Of a stretch of DNA of 8,668 nucleotides, positions 1 to 5,623 are shown in pieces. This DNA comes from Clostridium sp. CAG:594 (lineage in GTDB: Bacteria; Bacillota_I; Bacilli_A; RF39; UBA660), in assembly GCA_000434835.1 (NCBI GenBank), contig FR881482.1:1-8668 (forward strand). The letters run 5' to 3'. The position numbers and the translations under genes were made by a program. How positions within the stretch are numbered: position 1 is the stretch's first letter; each line of letters starts with the position of its first letter. The notes beneath the pieces were generated by a model. That model searched no databases. It had not been told where the DNA came from and saw only the letters and a list, made by a program, of their open reading frames with translations.

Positions 1-36
1 TATATCATACTTTCATAATAAAAAAAGAAACAACAA

Positions 37-783
37 CTACTTATTGCTTCTTGGTTTTGGTCCTAATGTTTTTTTACAAAAATGTATTTTTTCCCAACCA
101 CTTCGTCTATTTTCAGAAAAACTAACTAAACAATCATGGCAATCTTTAAAACGAGCACATCTTTTTTCATCAGAAGGAATGCAAACTTTGCTAAAAGTAG
201 ACTCCCAGTATTTAACAGCTTCCTCTGGAGTAAGTAACCCTTGATCGTGTATCCTTTTTTCTTCATCGGTAGATAGTAATATATGATATGGATGTTCATA
301 ATCTAAATTTTCAAAAAATGTTCTTTTAGAATCATCTCCTTTTAAATAGGAATAAGCCATATCAATATTTCTTTTATATTTTAAACTATGAGATGCCAAA
401 CGTAATAGTTTCTTTTCTTTTTCTAAAACAGCAATTTGTTCTTTTCTTGATAGTCTTGTATATGCGTATTCATATTCTTCATACATTTTTTCAAATCCAT
501 ATTTATCTTTTAAATCTGCTAAATGATTTACTGAAAAACCTAAAACAGCACCTAAAAGCACACAAGAATAAATAAGTGTTTCTTTATTTTCAGCGCTTAA
601 ATTAGGATTAATATTATTATATGTAATAGGAATCATTACTCCCGCAATCATGCCAAGCAAAGAACACTTAATATCATAGCTATTTACTTTTTTTCTTACG
701 TTAGTTCTTGTTCCTAATATTTCATCTATTTCACTAATTATTTTAATTATTTCTTCCTTTTCATTTTTCTTTTCTTGTAACAT
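37..783 (-). CDS. Two-TM protein with Cys-rich C-terminus, unknown function
   Basis: I do not recognise this 248-residue protein. From the chosen start it has a charged helical N-terminus (residues 1-35), two hydrophobic segments at about 39-55 and 69-85 that look like a membrane hairpin, a long charged region rich in Glu, Lys and Tyr (90-150), and a C-terminal cysteine cluster. The cluster contains C201, C209, C215, C218 and C236 with nearby H216 and H234; the core CxxxxxCHDC spacing suggests a metal site, but this is inference. Both termini would face the same side of the membrane. An ATG also exists 15 bases upstream at 798, but the Shine-Dalgarno AAAGGTGAT falls inside those extra codons and is correctly spaced for ATG 783, so 783 is preferred. 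The stop is TAG. No hairpin terminator is visible downstream, and no convincing promoter was found in the 61-base gap before it. Confidence 0.8.
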   Translation of the reverse strand: MLQEKKNEKEEIIKIISEIDEILGTRTNVRKKVNSYDIKCSLLGMIAGVMIPITYNNINPNLSAENKETLIYSCVLLGAVLGFSVNHLADLKDKYGFEKMYEEYEYAYTRLSRKEQIAVLEKEKKLLRLASHSLKYKRNIDMAYSYLKGDDSKRTFFENLDYEHPYHILLSTDEEKRIHDQGLLTPEEAVKYWESTFSKVCIPSDEKRCARFKDCHDCLVSFSENRRSGWEKIHFCKKTLGPKPRSNK

Positions 784-786
784 AAA

Positions 787-795
787 ATCACCTTT
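787..795 (-). promoter_or_regulatory. Shine-Dalgarno that sets the start at 783
   Basis: AAAGGTGAT on the minus strand matches the 16S anti-SD well and sits 3 nt before ATG 783. It lies within codons that would be translated if the upstream ATG at 798 were used, which argues for the shorter protein. Confidence 0.7.
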
Positions 796-844
796 CATAT
801 ATATTTATTATTCATCAACTTACTTTATTTTAAGACAAAAACAA

Positions 845-1450
845 TTACTTGTTGTTCTTTTTCGGCTTTGTTAATGTTTTTGTTGGTGCCTTTTCTTCTT
901 TTCCAATGTACTGAGAAGATGTTACTATTTGTTCTTTAGCATTACCATTTTCATCTAATACACCTGTTGCTATAAGTGCTTCCAACGCAATTTGTTTTGC
1001 TTCTTCTGGGTTTGTTTTAACAAATTCTTCAAAATTTTCTACATATTCTTTCATTGTCATTTTTTTATTTTCAGTTTCATTTAATTTTAAAATTAATTCT
1101 TTTAAATCTTCAAAACTAACTTTTTCTTCCAGAAAATATTTACTTACAGGAATTATTCTATTTGAAACGCAAATAGCTGAATCTTCTAAATTTAAGTCGA
1201 ACATCTGATACTCATTACCAGTAATTATATCTACCCACAAATCTCTTTCATCATCTTTTTTTACACATATATTATAAATAGGATTTATAGGAACAAATTT
1301 ATAAGTTCTTACTTCTCTATGGTATGGTTTTCCAGTAAAAAAATTATAATCTTGAATCTCTTTACCAGTACCATAAATTTTATTATATCCGACAGGTACA
1401 ATAAATAAGTTTTTTGTTTTAATTTTTTTATTTTTTATTCTTTGTAACAT
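845..1450 (-). CDS. Hypothetical protein with C-terminal 'TGVLDENGN' helix-turn segment
   Basis: This 201-residue protein is not assigned to a family. Residues 1-105 look like a beta-rich, Tyr- and Phe-containing domain, with phrases such as FIVPVGYNKIYGTG at 15-28. Residues 110-172 are helical and end in ALIATGVLDENGN (158-170). Segments of this type, an Ala-rich helix followed by a G-x-[IVL]-D-x-x-G-N turn, occur near the C-terminus of many small accessory and antitoxin-like proteins in Bacillota, but the motif alone does not establish function. The last 25 residues are Lys, Thr and Pro rich and probably disordered. The ATG is preceded by a strong AGGAGGG site, and a near-consensus promoter lies just upstream, so this gene appears to be transcribed on its own. 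The stop is TAA. The gap to the next gene (37-783) is 61 bases. Confidence 0.8.
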   Translation of the reverse strand: MLQRIKNKKIKTKNLFIVPVGYNKIYGTGKEIQDYNFFTGKPYHREVRTYKFVPINPIYNICVKKDDERDLWVDIITGNEYQMFDLNLEDSAICVSNRIIPVSKYFLEEKVSFEDLKELILKLNETENKKMTMKEYVENFEEFVKTNPEEAKQIALEALIATGVLDENGNAKEQIVTSSQYIGKEEKAPTKTLTKPKKNNK

Positions 1451-1473
1451 TTTACCCTCCTATATATAAAATA

Positions 1474-1502
1474 ATTATATATCAAATCACTTTGTTTTTC
1501 AA
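1474..1502 (-). promoter_or_regulatory. Sigma-A-type promoter of the 845-1450 gene
   Basis: Read on the minus strand, the -35 box is TTGAAA (1502-1497), followed by a spacer of exactly 17 bases and a perfect -10 box TATAAT (1479-1474). Transcription would start near 1467, leaving a leader of roughly 17 bases that contains the AGGAGGG ribosome-binding site before ATG 1450. This is one of the two best promoters in the window. Confidence 0.75.
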
Positions 1503-1510
1503 ATTTGAAA
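1497..1510. repeat. 14-bp perfect palindrome covering the -35 box (possible operator)
   Basis: TTTCAAATTTGAAA is its own reverse complement. It lies between the stop codon of the upstream gene (1520) and the -10 box, and contains the TTGAAA -35 hexamer. The position is where a dimeric repressor would bind. There is no T-run suited to a terminator. Short palindromes of this kind are not rare in AT-rich DNA, so the operator role is inference. Confidence 0.4.
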
Positions 1511-1519
1511 TATGGCTTT

Positions 1520-2023
1520 TTATAACGTTTTTACCCATTTTTCTAATTCACAACGAGATAAGAATAGTTCTTCATCTATTTGACTATCACTTTTTCTTAT
1601 AGTATGTGCATCATCAAAGTAAAAATCAATTTTTTTTGATATATATGAATTACCATTTACTAATTGGTATTCGAATCCTAAAGGTATGGAATGAAAATTA
1701 TAATTTTTGGAAAATGAAATATATATCCAAGTTGAGGTTTTCTCATCTTTATGATAAAAGTATTCCTTTTCTTTTTTAACTAAATGTAGAGATTTATCTA
1801 TTTTAGATCTTTCTTTATATGATTCATACTCTGAAATGGGTAATTTATGAGTAGGCCACATTAATCCTATTTCATTGTGTCCAGCACATGAATAAAGTGT
1901 TTTAAAACCTTTTTTATTAAGTTCAGATATAATTTTACTTATCTCAAAATCACAATAAATATACTCTTCTAATTCATCTTTTATCTCAAATGTCTTTTTA
2001 TTTATAAATGATATTAAAGCCAA
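1520..2023 (-). CDS. Hypothetical protein with SCAGH motif
   Basis: The N-terminal half carries DFEISKIISELNKKGFKTLYSCAGH, the pattern of an Ile/Leu-rich helix, then 'N-K-[KR]-G-[FY]-x-T', then SCxGH, which recurs in small uncharacterised proteins of Bacillota genomes and their phages. The Cys and His suggest a metal or active site, but no biochemical role is known to me. Counted from TTG 2023, SCAGH is at about residues 45-49. A second conserved-looking block is STWIYISF, at about 97-104. The start is ambiguous. An ATG at 2053 gives 177 residues but has no ribosome-binding site. The in-frame TTG at 2023 gives 167 residues and is preceded by AAGAAGGTGAT, one mismatch from the ideal SD, at good spacing, so TTG is preferred. 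The gene sits alone, with a weak terminator and an extended -10 element upstream. Confidence 0.75.
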   Translation of the reverse strand: MALISFINKKTFEIKDELEEYIYCDFEISKIISELNKKGFKTLYSCAGHNEIGLMWPTHKLPISEYESYKERSKIDKSLHLVKKEKEYFYHKDEKTSTWIYISFSKNYNFHSIPLGFEYQLVNGNSYISKKIDFYFDDAHTIRKSDSQIDEELFLSRCELEKWVKTL

Positions 2024-2027
2024 ACAA

Positions 2028-2038
2028 ATCACCTTCTT
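2028..2038 (-). promoter_or_regulatory. Strong Shine-Dalgarno favouring a TTG start at 2023
   Basis: AAGAAGGTGAT differs by one base from the full anti-SD complement AAGGAGGTGAT and ends 4 nt before TTG 2023. The same AAGGTGAT core precedes ATG 783 in this window. The competing ATG at 2053 has only an AT-rich sequence in front of it. Confidence 0.6.
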
Positions 2039-2077
2039 AAATTTATTATACATTGTTTTAAATTACAAATCAATTTA

Positions 2078-2086
2078 AGTATACCA
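2078..2086 (-). promoter_or_regulatory. Possible extended -10 promoter for the SCAGH gene
   Basis: TGGTATACT reads as TGn plus a -10 hexamer (TATACT, 5 of 6 consensus). It follows directly on the T-run of the lepB terminator. No good -35 box exists at 16-18 bases upstream, where the terminator stem lies, so it would depend on the extended -10. The predicted start near 2071 gives a leader of about 48 bases to TTG 2023. Confidence 0.4.
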
Positions 2087-2087
2087 C

Positions 2088-2107
2088 AAAAAAAGATAAA
2101 CTATCTT
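2088..2107 (-). terminator. Weak intrinsic terminator after lepB
   Basis: On the minus strand AAGATA-GTT-TATCTT forms a 6-bp stem with a 3-base loop, followed by a T-run (2094-2088) that begins inside the stem. It begins about 12 bases beyond the lepB stop. The stem contains only one G-C pair, so efficiency is uncertain. Confidence 0.5.
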
Positions 2108-2118
2108 AAAGCTTACCT

Positions 2119-2640
2119 TTACTTTATTTTCTTAATTTTATTTATAGGAAAAATTCTTAAACTTACCTTACCTAAGATGTCTTCTTTATCAAATAATCCT
2201 ATAACTCTTGAGTCCGTTGAATCAGGCCTATTATCACCGACTACCAAATACTTATCTCCTGGTATTGTTATATAACCTGTTTCCTCTAGTTTAAAATCAT
2301 CAGTCTCACGGTGCGTAAATGTTTCATCAACCATAACGCCGTCAACGTATAAAGAGCCCTTTTTATATTCAATATGTTCCCCCGGAAGTCCAATAACCCT
2401 TTTTATTATTTTTTCATCATTCCAGGAAACTACAACAACGTCAAATCTTTTTACTCCATTAAGCTTATAATCAAGTTTATTTAGTAAAACAACATTATTG
2501 TTATATAAAGTAGGTTCCATAGATGGTCCATCTACAATTGCAGGGGTTATTATAAACGTTCTTACAAGTACTACTAATATTACAACTAAAACATATGGAT
2601 ATATATCTTTTACTATTTTTTTTATTCTTTCCTTTTTCAT
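2119..2640 (-). CDS. lepB: Type I signal peptidase
   Basis: This is the membrane-bound serine protease that removes signal peptides from proteins exported by Sec or Tat. It has 173 residues, the normal size for the short Gram-positive (SipS-like) form. A single N-terminal membrane anchor spans about 13-35 and precedes the extracytoplasmic catalytic domain. Catalytic Ser40 lies in GPSMEPTL (38-45). The general base Lys80 is in KIIKRVIGLPGE (77-88), with the 40-residue Ser-Lys spacing typical of the family. Box E is GDNRPDSTDSR (135-145). The start ATG has only a weak AGG ribosome-binding site. The gene lies 39 bases after rplS, with a terminator hairpin in between and no visible promoter of its own, so expression probably relies on read-through from the rplS promoter. 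A rplS-lepB pairing is also seen in other Bacillota. The stop is TAA. Confidence 0.96.
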   Translation of the reverse strand: MKKERIKKIVKDIYPYVLVVILVVLVRTFIITPAIVDGPSMEPTLYNNNVVLLNKLDYKLNGVKRFDVVVVSWNDEKIIKRVIGLPGEHIEYKKGSLYVDGVMVDETFTHRETDDFKLEETGYITIPGDKYLVVGDNRPDSTDSRVIGLFDKEDILGKVSLRIFPINKIKKIK

Positions 2641-2654
2641 ATTTAAAACCTATC

Positions 2655-2681
2655 AAAAAATAAGGCATAAATAGCCTTATT
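2655..2681 (-). terminator. Intrinsic terminator between rplS and lepB
   Basis: On the minus strand AATAAGGC (2681-2674), a 7-base loop and GCCTTATT (2666-2659) form a perfect 8-bp stem with three G-C pairs, and a run of six T (2660-2655) begins at the end of the stem. The stem overlaps the last two bases of the rplS stop codon. It lies inside the 39-base gap before lepB, so it either terminates most transcripts after rplS or acts as an attenuator that sets the rplS:lepB ratio. Confidence 0.8.
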
Positions 2682-3018
2682 AATTTCTTTCCTTTAATTT
2701 CCATTGACCAACAATATCTCTTGCATAGTAAAGTTTAGCACGTCTTGCTTTACCTTTTCTTACTACTTCAATAGAATCAAGTTTTGGTGAATGAATTGGG
2801 AATATTCTTTCAACTCCAACACCACTAGACATCTTACGTACTGTAAATGTTTCAGATATACCATAACCTTTACGAGAGATTACAACGCCTTCAAAAGCTT
2901 GTACTCTTTCTTTTTTACCTTCGATTATTCTAACACCTACTCTAACAGTATCACCAACTCTAAATTCTGGCACGTTAGGATTTAATTGTTTGTTTGTAAT
3001 TTCTTCAATCTTATTCAT
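2680..3018 (-). CDS. rplS: 50S ribosomal protein L19
   Basis: L19 is a protein of the large subunit located at the 30S-50S interface. The 112-residue product has the family's normal length and landmarks: an N-terminal helix (IEEITNKQ), PEFRVGDTVRVGVRIIEGKKERVQAFEGVVI (17-47), then the TFTVRKMSSGVGVERIFPIHSPKLDSIEV core (58-85) and the basic tail KGKARRAKLYYARD (88-101). The frame is open 15 codons further upstream to an ATG at 3063, but that stretch lies in the leader RNA. ATG 3018 has a proper AGAAAGGAGA ribosome-binding site and gives the canonical N-terminus. Its own promoter and an L19-type leader precede it, which separates it from trmD (133-base gap). Ribosomal feedback control through that leader is the likely regulation. 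Confidence 0.97.
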   Translation of the reverse strand: MNKIEEITNKQLNPNVPEFRVGDTVRVGVRIIEGKKERVQAFEGVVISRKGYGISETFTVRKMSSGVGVERIFPIHSPKLDSIEVVRKGKARRAKLYYARDIVGQWKLKERN

Positions 3019-3044
3019 TTTCTTAGTTCTCCTTTCTAAAACAT

Positions 3045-3090
3045 ATAACCAGCAATCATGCAAAATAATTTGTATGCGGCGGATTGCCTT
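3045..3090 (-). ncRNA. L19-type ribosomal protein leader (putative autoregulatory RNA)
   Basis: In the 5' UTR of rplS, GGCAAUCCGCCGCAU (from 3088) and GCAUGAUUGCUGGUU (ending near 3046) frame a hairpin. GCAAUC (3087-3082) pairs perfectly with GAUUGC (3057-3052), and an inner CAAA/UUUG pair closes a short loop. The conserved-looking pieces AAUCCGC and GAUUGCUGGUU agree with my memory of the L19 leader family described upstream of rplS in low-GC Gram-positive bacteria, which is thought to bind L19. A covariance-model search was not possible here. Confidence 0.7.
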
Positions 3091-3105
3091 TTTTCAAACA
3101 TTAAA

Positions 3106-3134
3106 ATTCTATCACATAATTAACTATTATGCAA
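3106..3134 (-). promoter_or_regulatory. Promoter of rplS
   Basis: On the minus strand TTGCAT (-35, 3134-3129) and TAGAAT (-10, 3111-3106) are separated by exactly 17 bases. Predicted initiation near 3099 places the L19-type leader at the very 5' end of the transcript. This makes rplS independent of the trmD operon upstream. Confidence 0.75.
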
Positions 3135-3151
3135 GTATTTGTTTTTGTTTA

Positions 3152-4378
3152 TTAGTTTCTTCCATTTAAAACTGAATTTCTAAGAGATTTATTTTTTACG
3201 AATTCATTTACTAATTTATTTATGTTTTGAATTACAAAATCCAAAGTTTCTTTACTTAAAAAATTAGAATAAACCTTTATTATCATAGATTTTAACATTT
3301 CAGATTCTCCAAGTACTCTTGAAGTTGCATCATTATCATCTGTTTGAAGAGCCATGTTTAATCTATAATTTAATATATCTATTTTCTTTCTAATGTTTTT
3401 CATCGCAACTTTTGATGCAAAAGATGTTTTTACAATAAGGATTTTTGTTATATCTCCATCTTTGTTTCTTCCCTTTAACTTGTATCCTTCTAATTTTTTA
3501 GGATTAAATATCGTTATTGCAACTAATTTTTCTTCTAGCAAAAGTTTATAAACTGTGTTTTTAGTTTCTTTTTTCGTAACCTTTTTTGGAGTTTCCTTTT
3601 CTTCTACAGCATCTTTTTTATCTTCTTTAATTTCTGTTACCTTAATGTTTTTAACATCATCCATTGATATTTTAAAACCACTTTTTTTCATGCCACCTTT
3701 TTTCAAAATCATTTTCTTTCTTAAAAGGTCTGGTCTTTTTTCTTTTGTTACAAGAAGTCTTTGCTCTTTTCTCCATTCATCAATTTTTTTATGATCTCCC
3801 GATAATAATACTTCAGGAACTTTCATCCCCTTATAGTTTCTTGGTTTGGTATAAGTTGGATAGTCAAGTAAGTTTTCATTAAATGAATCTATTTCGTGTG
3901 ATTCTTCTTCTATTACTCCAGGAAGCAATCTTACAACTGAATCAGTAATGACCATCGATGGTAGTTCTCCTCCAGTCAAAACGTAATCCCCTATTGATAT
4001 TTCCTCATCACAAAGCGAACTTATTCTCTCATCAAATCCTTCATAATGACCACATATAAATATCAAGTGTTCTTCCTTTGACAGTTCATATGCTTTCTTT
4101 TGCGTGTAAGGTTTTCCTTGAGGAGAAAGCATTATAACCTTTGATTTATCGGTTTTTAGGCTTTCTACCGCATCATATATTGGTTGACACATTAAAACCA
4201 TACCAGCTCCTCCACCATAAGGAGTATCATCCACCTTTTTATGTTTATTTTTTGCAAAATCTCTAAAATTACAAGTATTTATTTCTACTTTCTTAGATTC
4301 TATCGCTCTTTTTATAATTGATTCATTTTTAAATCCATCAAACATTTCTGGAAAAAGTGTTAATATATCTATTTTCAT
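3152..4378 (-). CDS. trmD: tRNA (guanine-N1)-methyltransferase TrmD with long C-terminal extension
   Basis: TrmD transfers a methyl group from S-adenosylmethionine to N1 of G37 in tRNAs, which prevents +1 frameshifting during translation. Residues 1-222 form a complete enzyme: MKIDILTLFPEMF start, DDTPYGGGAGMVL (50-62), the SAM-binding trefoil-knot segments GHYEGFDER (110-118) and IGDYVLTGGELP (129-140), and LLDYPTYTKP (170-179) containing the catalytic Asp172, followed by VPEVLLSGDH and WRKEQ. Normal TrmD is about 220-255 residues and ends near RPDLL (215-219), whereas here the frame runs on to 408. Residues 223-273 are a Lys/Glu/Thr-rich linker. Residues 275-408 look folded and mostly helical but match no family I know. 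ATG 4378 overlaps the rimM stop in ATGA, with an AAAGGA site upstream. The stop is TAA. Confidence 0.95.
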   Translation of the reverse strand: MKIDILTLFPEMFDGFKNESIIKRAIESKKVEINTCNFRDFAKNKHKKVDDTPYGGGAGMVLMCQPIYDAVESLKTDKSKVIMLSPQGKPYTQKKAYELSKEEHLIFICGHYEGFDERISSLCDEEISIGDYVLTGGELPSMVITDSVVRLLPGVIEEESHEIDSFNENLLDYPTYTKPRNYKGMKVPEVLLSGDHKKIDEWRKEQRLLVTKEKRPDLLRKKMILKKGGMKKSGFKISMDDVKNIKVTEIKEDKKDAVEEKETPKKVTKKETKNTVYKLLLEEKLVAITIFNPKKLEGYKLKGRNKDGDITKILIVKTSFASKVAMKNIRKKIDILNYRLNMALQTDDNDATSRVLGESEMLKSMIIKVYSNFLSKETLDFVIQNINKLVNEFVKNKSLRNSVLNGRN

Positions 4379-4860
4379 GATAAAAGTCCTTTCACTTCAT
4401 ATACAGATACTTTTTTATTTTTAATATCAATTTCTTTTATAAAAGCATCAACATATGGAATCATAATGTTATTATCAAGCACTAAAACTTCATTTGCAGG
4501 AGTATCTAATACATCTTTTATAACACCAATTGTTTTATCATTTATTATAACATCAAATCCAATTAAATCAACTGATAAAAACTTATTTTTATCAAGTTTT
4601 AATTCATCTTTATTAATGTATACGAAAGAACCTTTTAAATGTTCTATCAAATTAATATCATAGTTATCTTTAAATGTTACCATATCAAAGTTTTTATGTT
4701 TTCTATATGTTTCAACAACATACTCTTTCTTATCTTTACCAACGTAAAACTTAAATCCTTTTATAAACACTTTATCTTTATGTCTAAAATTAGATAATAT
4801 TCTAACTTCCCCTTTAATACCATGAGTATTAACTAATTTTCCAATATATAAATAATTCAT
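4375..4860 (-). CDS. rimM: Ribosome maturation factor RimM
   Basis: RimM assists assembly of the 30S head domain by interacting with S19 and is needed for efficient 16S processing. The 161-residue protein has the typical two-domain layout. The N-terminal RimM domain begins with the signature IGKLVNTHGIKGEVRI (6-21). A C-terminal PRC-barrel domain starts around LIGFDVIINDKTIGVIKDVLDTPANEVLVL (99-128) and ends with MIPYVDAFIKEID (133-145). The gene has a GGGAGAG ribosome-binding site, follows the RNA methyltransferase gene by 37 bases, and overlaps trmD by four bases, so the two are probably translationally coupled. Unlike the common Bacillota arrangement, rpsP is not directly upstream. The stop is TGA; an in-frame TAG follows two codons later, so this stop alone does not prove the genetic code. 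Confidence 0.96.
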   Translation of the reverse strand: MNYLYIGKLVNTHGIKGEVRILSNFRHKDKVFIKGFKFYVGKDKKEYVVETYRKHKNFDMVTFKDNYDINLIEHLKGSFVYINKDELKLDKNKFLSVDLIGFDVIINDKTIGVIKDVLDTPANEVLVLDNNIMIPYVDAFIKEIDIKNKKVSVYEVKGLLS

Positions 4861-4897
4861 ATTTTATCTCTCCCATCAAGTAAAAATAGTTTAACTT

Positions 4898-5620
4898 TTA
4901 TTTATTCATTTCGTACATAATAATTGAAGATGCAACTGCTACATTTAGGCTTTCACAATCATCGTTCATATTTATATAAACGTTTTTATCTAGTTCTTTT
5001 TTAATATCATAACTTATTCCTTGTCCTTCATTTCCCATTACAACTGCAAGTTTTTTATTCTTTTTAAGTGTACTTATATCCGTGCCATTCGTAACACAAG
5101 TTCCGTATACCGAGTATCCATTTTCTTTTAGATAAGGAATAAAATACTTTAAATCTTTTGTTACAACGTTTACTTTAAAAAGCATTCCTTGAGCTGCTCT
5201 TACAACTTTCTCATTATATTTTTTAACGCATCCCAAGCTAAGCACTACCGTATCTATATTAAATGCTTTAGCACTTCTTATTATGGTTCCTAAATTTCCT
5301 GGATCTTGTACATCATCTAATATAATTATTTTATCTCCAAGCGTTAAATCTTCTTTTATAAACTTAACTATTCCAATAACATCCGTTTTAGAAGGAAGTG
5401 TGCTTATATAATCCATAACACTTTTAGACACAACGTTATTTACTACGCCAAAGTCACAGCTAGAAGTAGAATAAGTTTCAAGCAAAAGACCACTTTTTTT
5501 AGCCTCATTAACAAGATGCATACCTTCTACAACAAACTTTTTTTCTTCATTCATAAATTTATTTGTTCTTAATTTATTTAAATATTTTATTTTCTTATTA
5601 TCTTTAGATTCTATTATCAT
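4898..5620 (-). CDS. SpoU/TrmH-family RNA 2'-O-methyltransferase
   Basis: This 240-residue protein belongs to the SPOUT superfamily enzymes that methylate the ribose 2'-OH of rRNA or tRNA using SAM. Residues 1-90 form the N-terminal substrate-binding part typical of the RlmB/YsgA-like branch (KIKYLNKLR, then FVVEGMHLVNEA at 29-40). The catalytic SpoU domain follows, with motif 1 at LDDVQDPGNLGTIIRSA (101-117, including N109 and R115), motif 2 at VVMGNEGQGIS (193-203), and motif 3 at INMNDDCESLNVAVASSI (216-233). All three are intact. The exact substrate cannot be told from sequence, so no gene symbol is given. An AAAGGAG ribosome-binding site overlaps the stop of the metallopeptidase gene, which ends 3 nt before this ATG, so co-transcription and coupling are likely. 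Its neighbours rimM and trmD also act on translation RNA. Confidence 0.93.
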   Translation of the reverse strand: MIIESKDNKKIKYLNKLRTNKFMNEEKKFVVEGMHLVNEAKKSGLLLETYSTSSCDFGVVNNVVSKSVMDYISTLPSKTDVIGIVKFIKEDLTLGDKIIILDDVQDPGNLGTIIRSAKAFNIDTVVLSLGCVKKYNEKVVRAAQGMLFKVNVVTKDLKYFIPYLKENGYSVYGTCVTNGTDISTLKKNKKLAVVMGNEGQGISYDIKKELDKNVYINMNDDCESLNVAVASSIIMYEMNK

Positions 5621-5623
5621 AAA

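Noticed and set aside
799..844. Promoter for the 37-783 gene
   Set aside because: Several TTG and TA-rich hexamers exist, but none pair at 16-18 bases with a good -10 box, so no promoter is called.
836..853. Small hairpin AACAA/TTGTT with T5 at the stop codon of the 845-1450 gene
   Set aside because: The stem has only five pairs with a single G-C and the stop codon in the loop. It is too weak to call as a terminator in such AT-rich DNA.
2501..2704. 67-codon minus-strand frame spanning the rplS-lepB junction
   Set aside because: It overlaps the 3' end of rplS, the terminator and the 5' part of lepB in a different frame, and both of those genes are certain.
3019..3063. Upstream ATG extending L19 by 15 residues
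   Set aside because: The extra codons lie inside the leader RNA, the extension is unlike any L19 N-terminus, and a strong SD serves ATG 3018.
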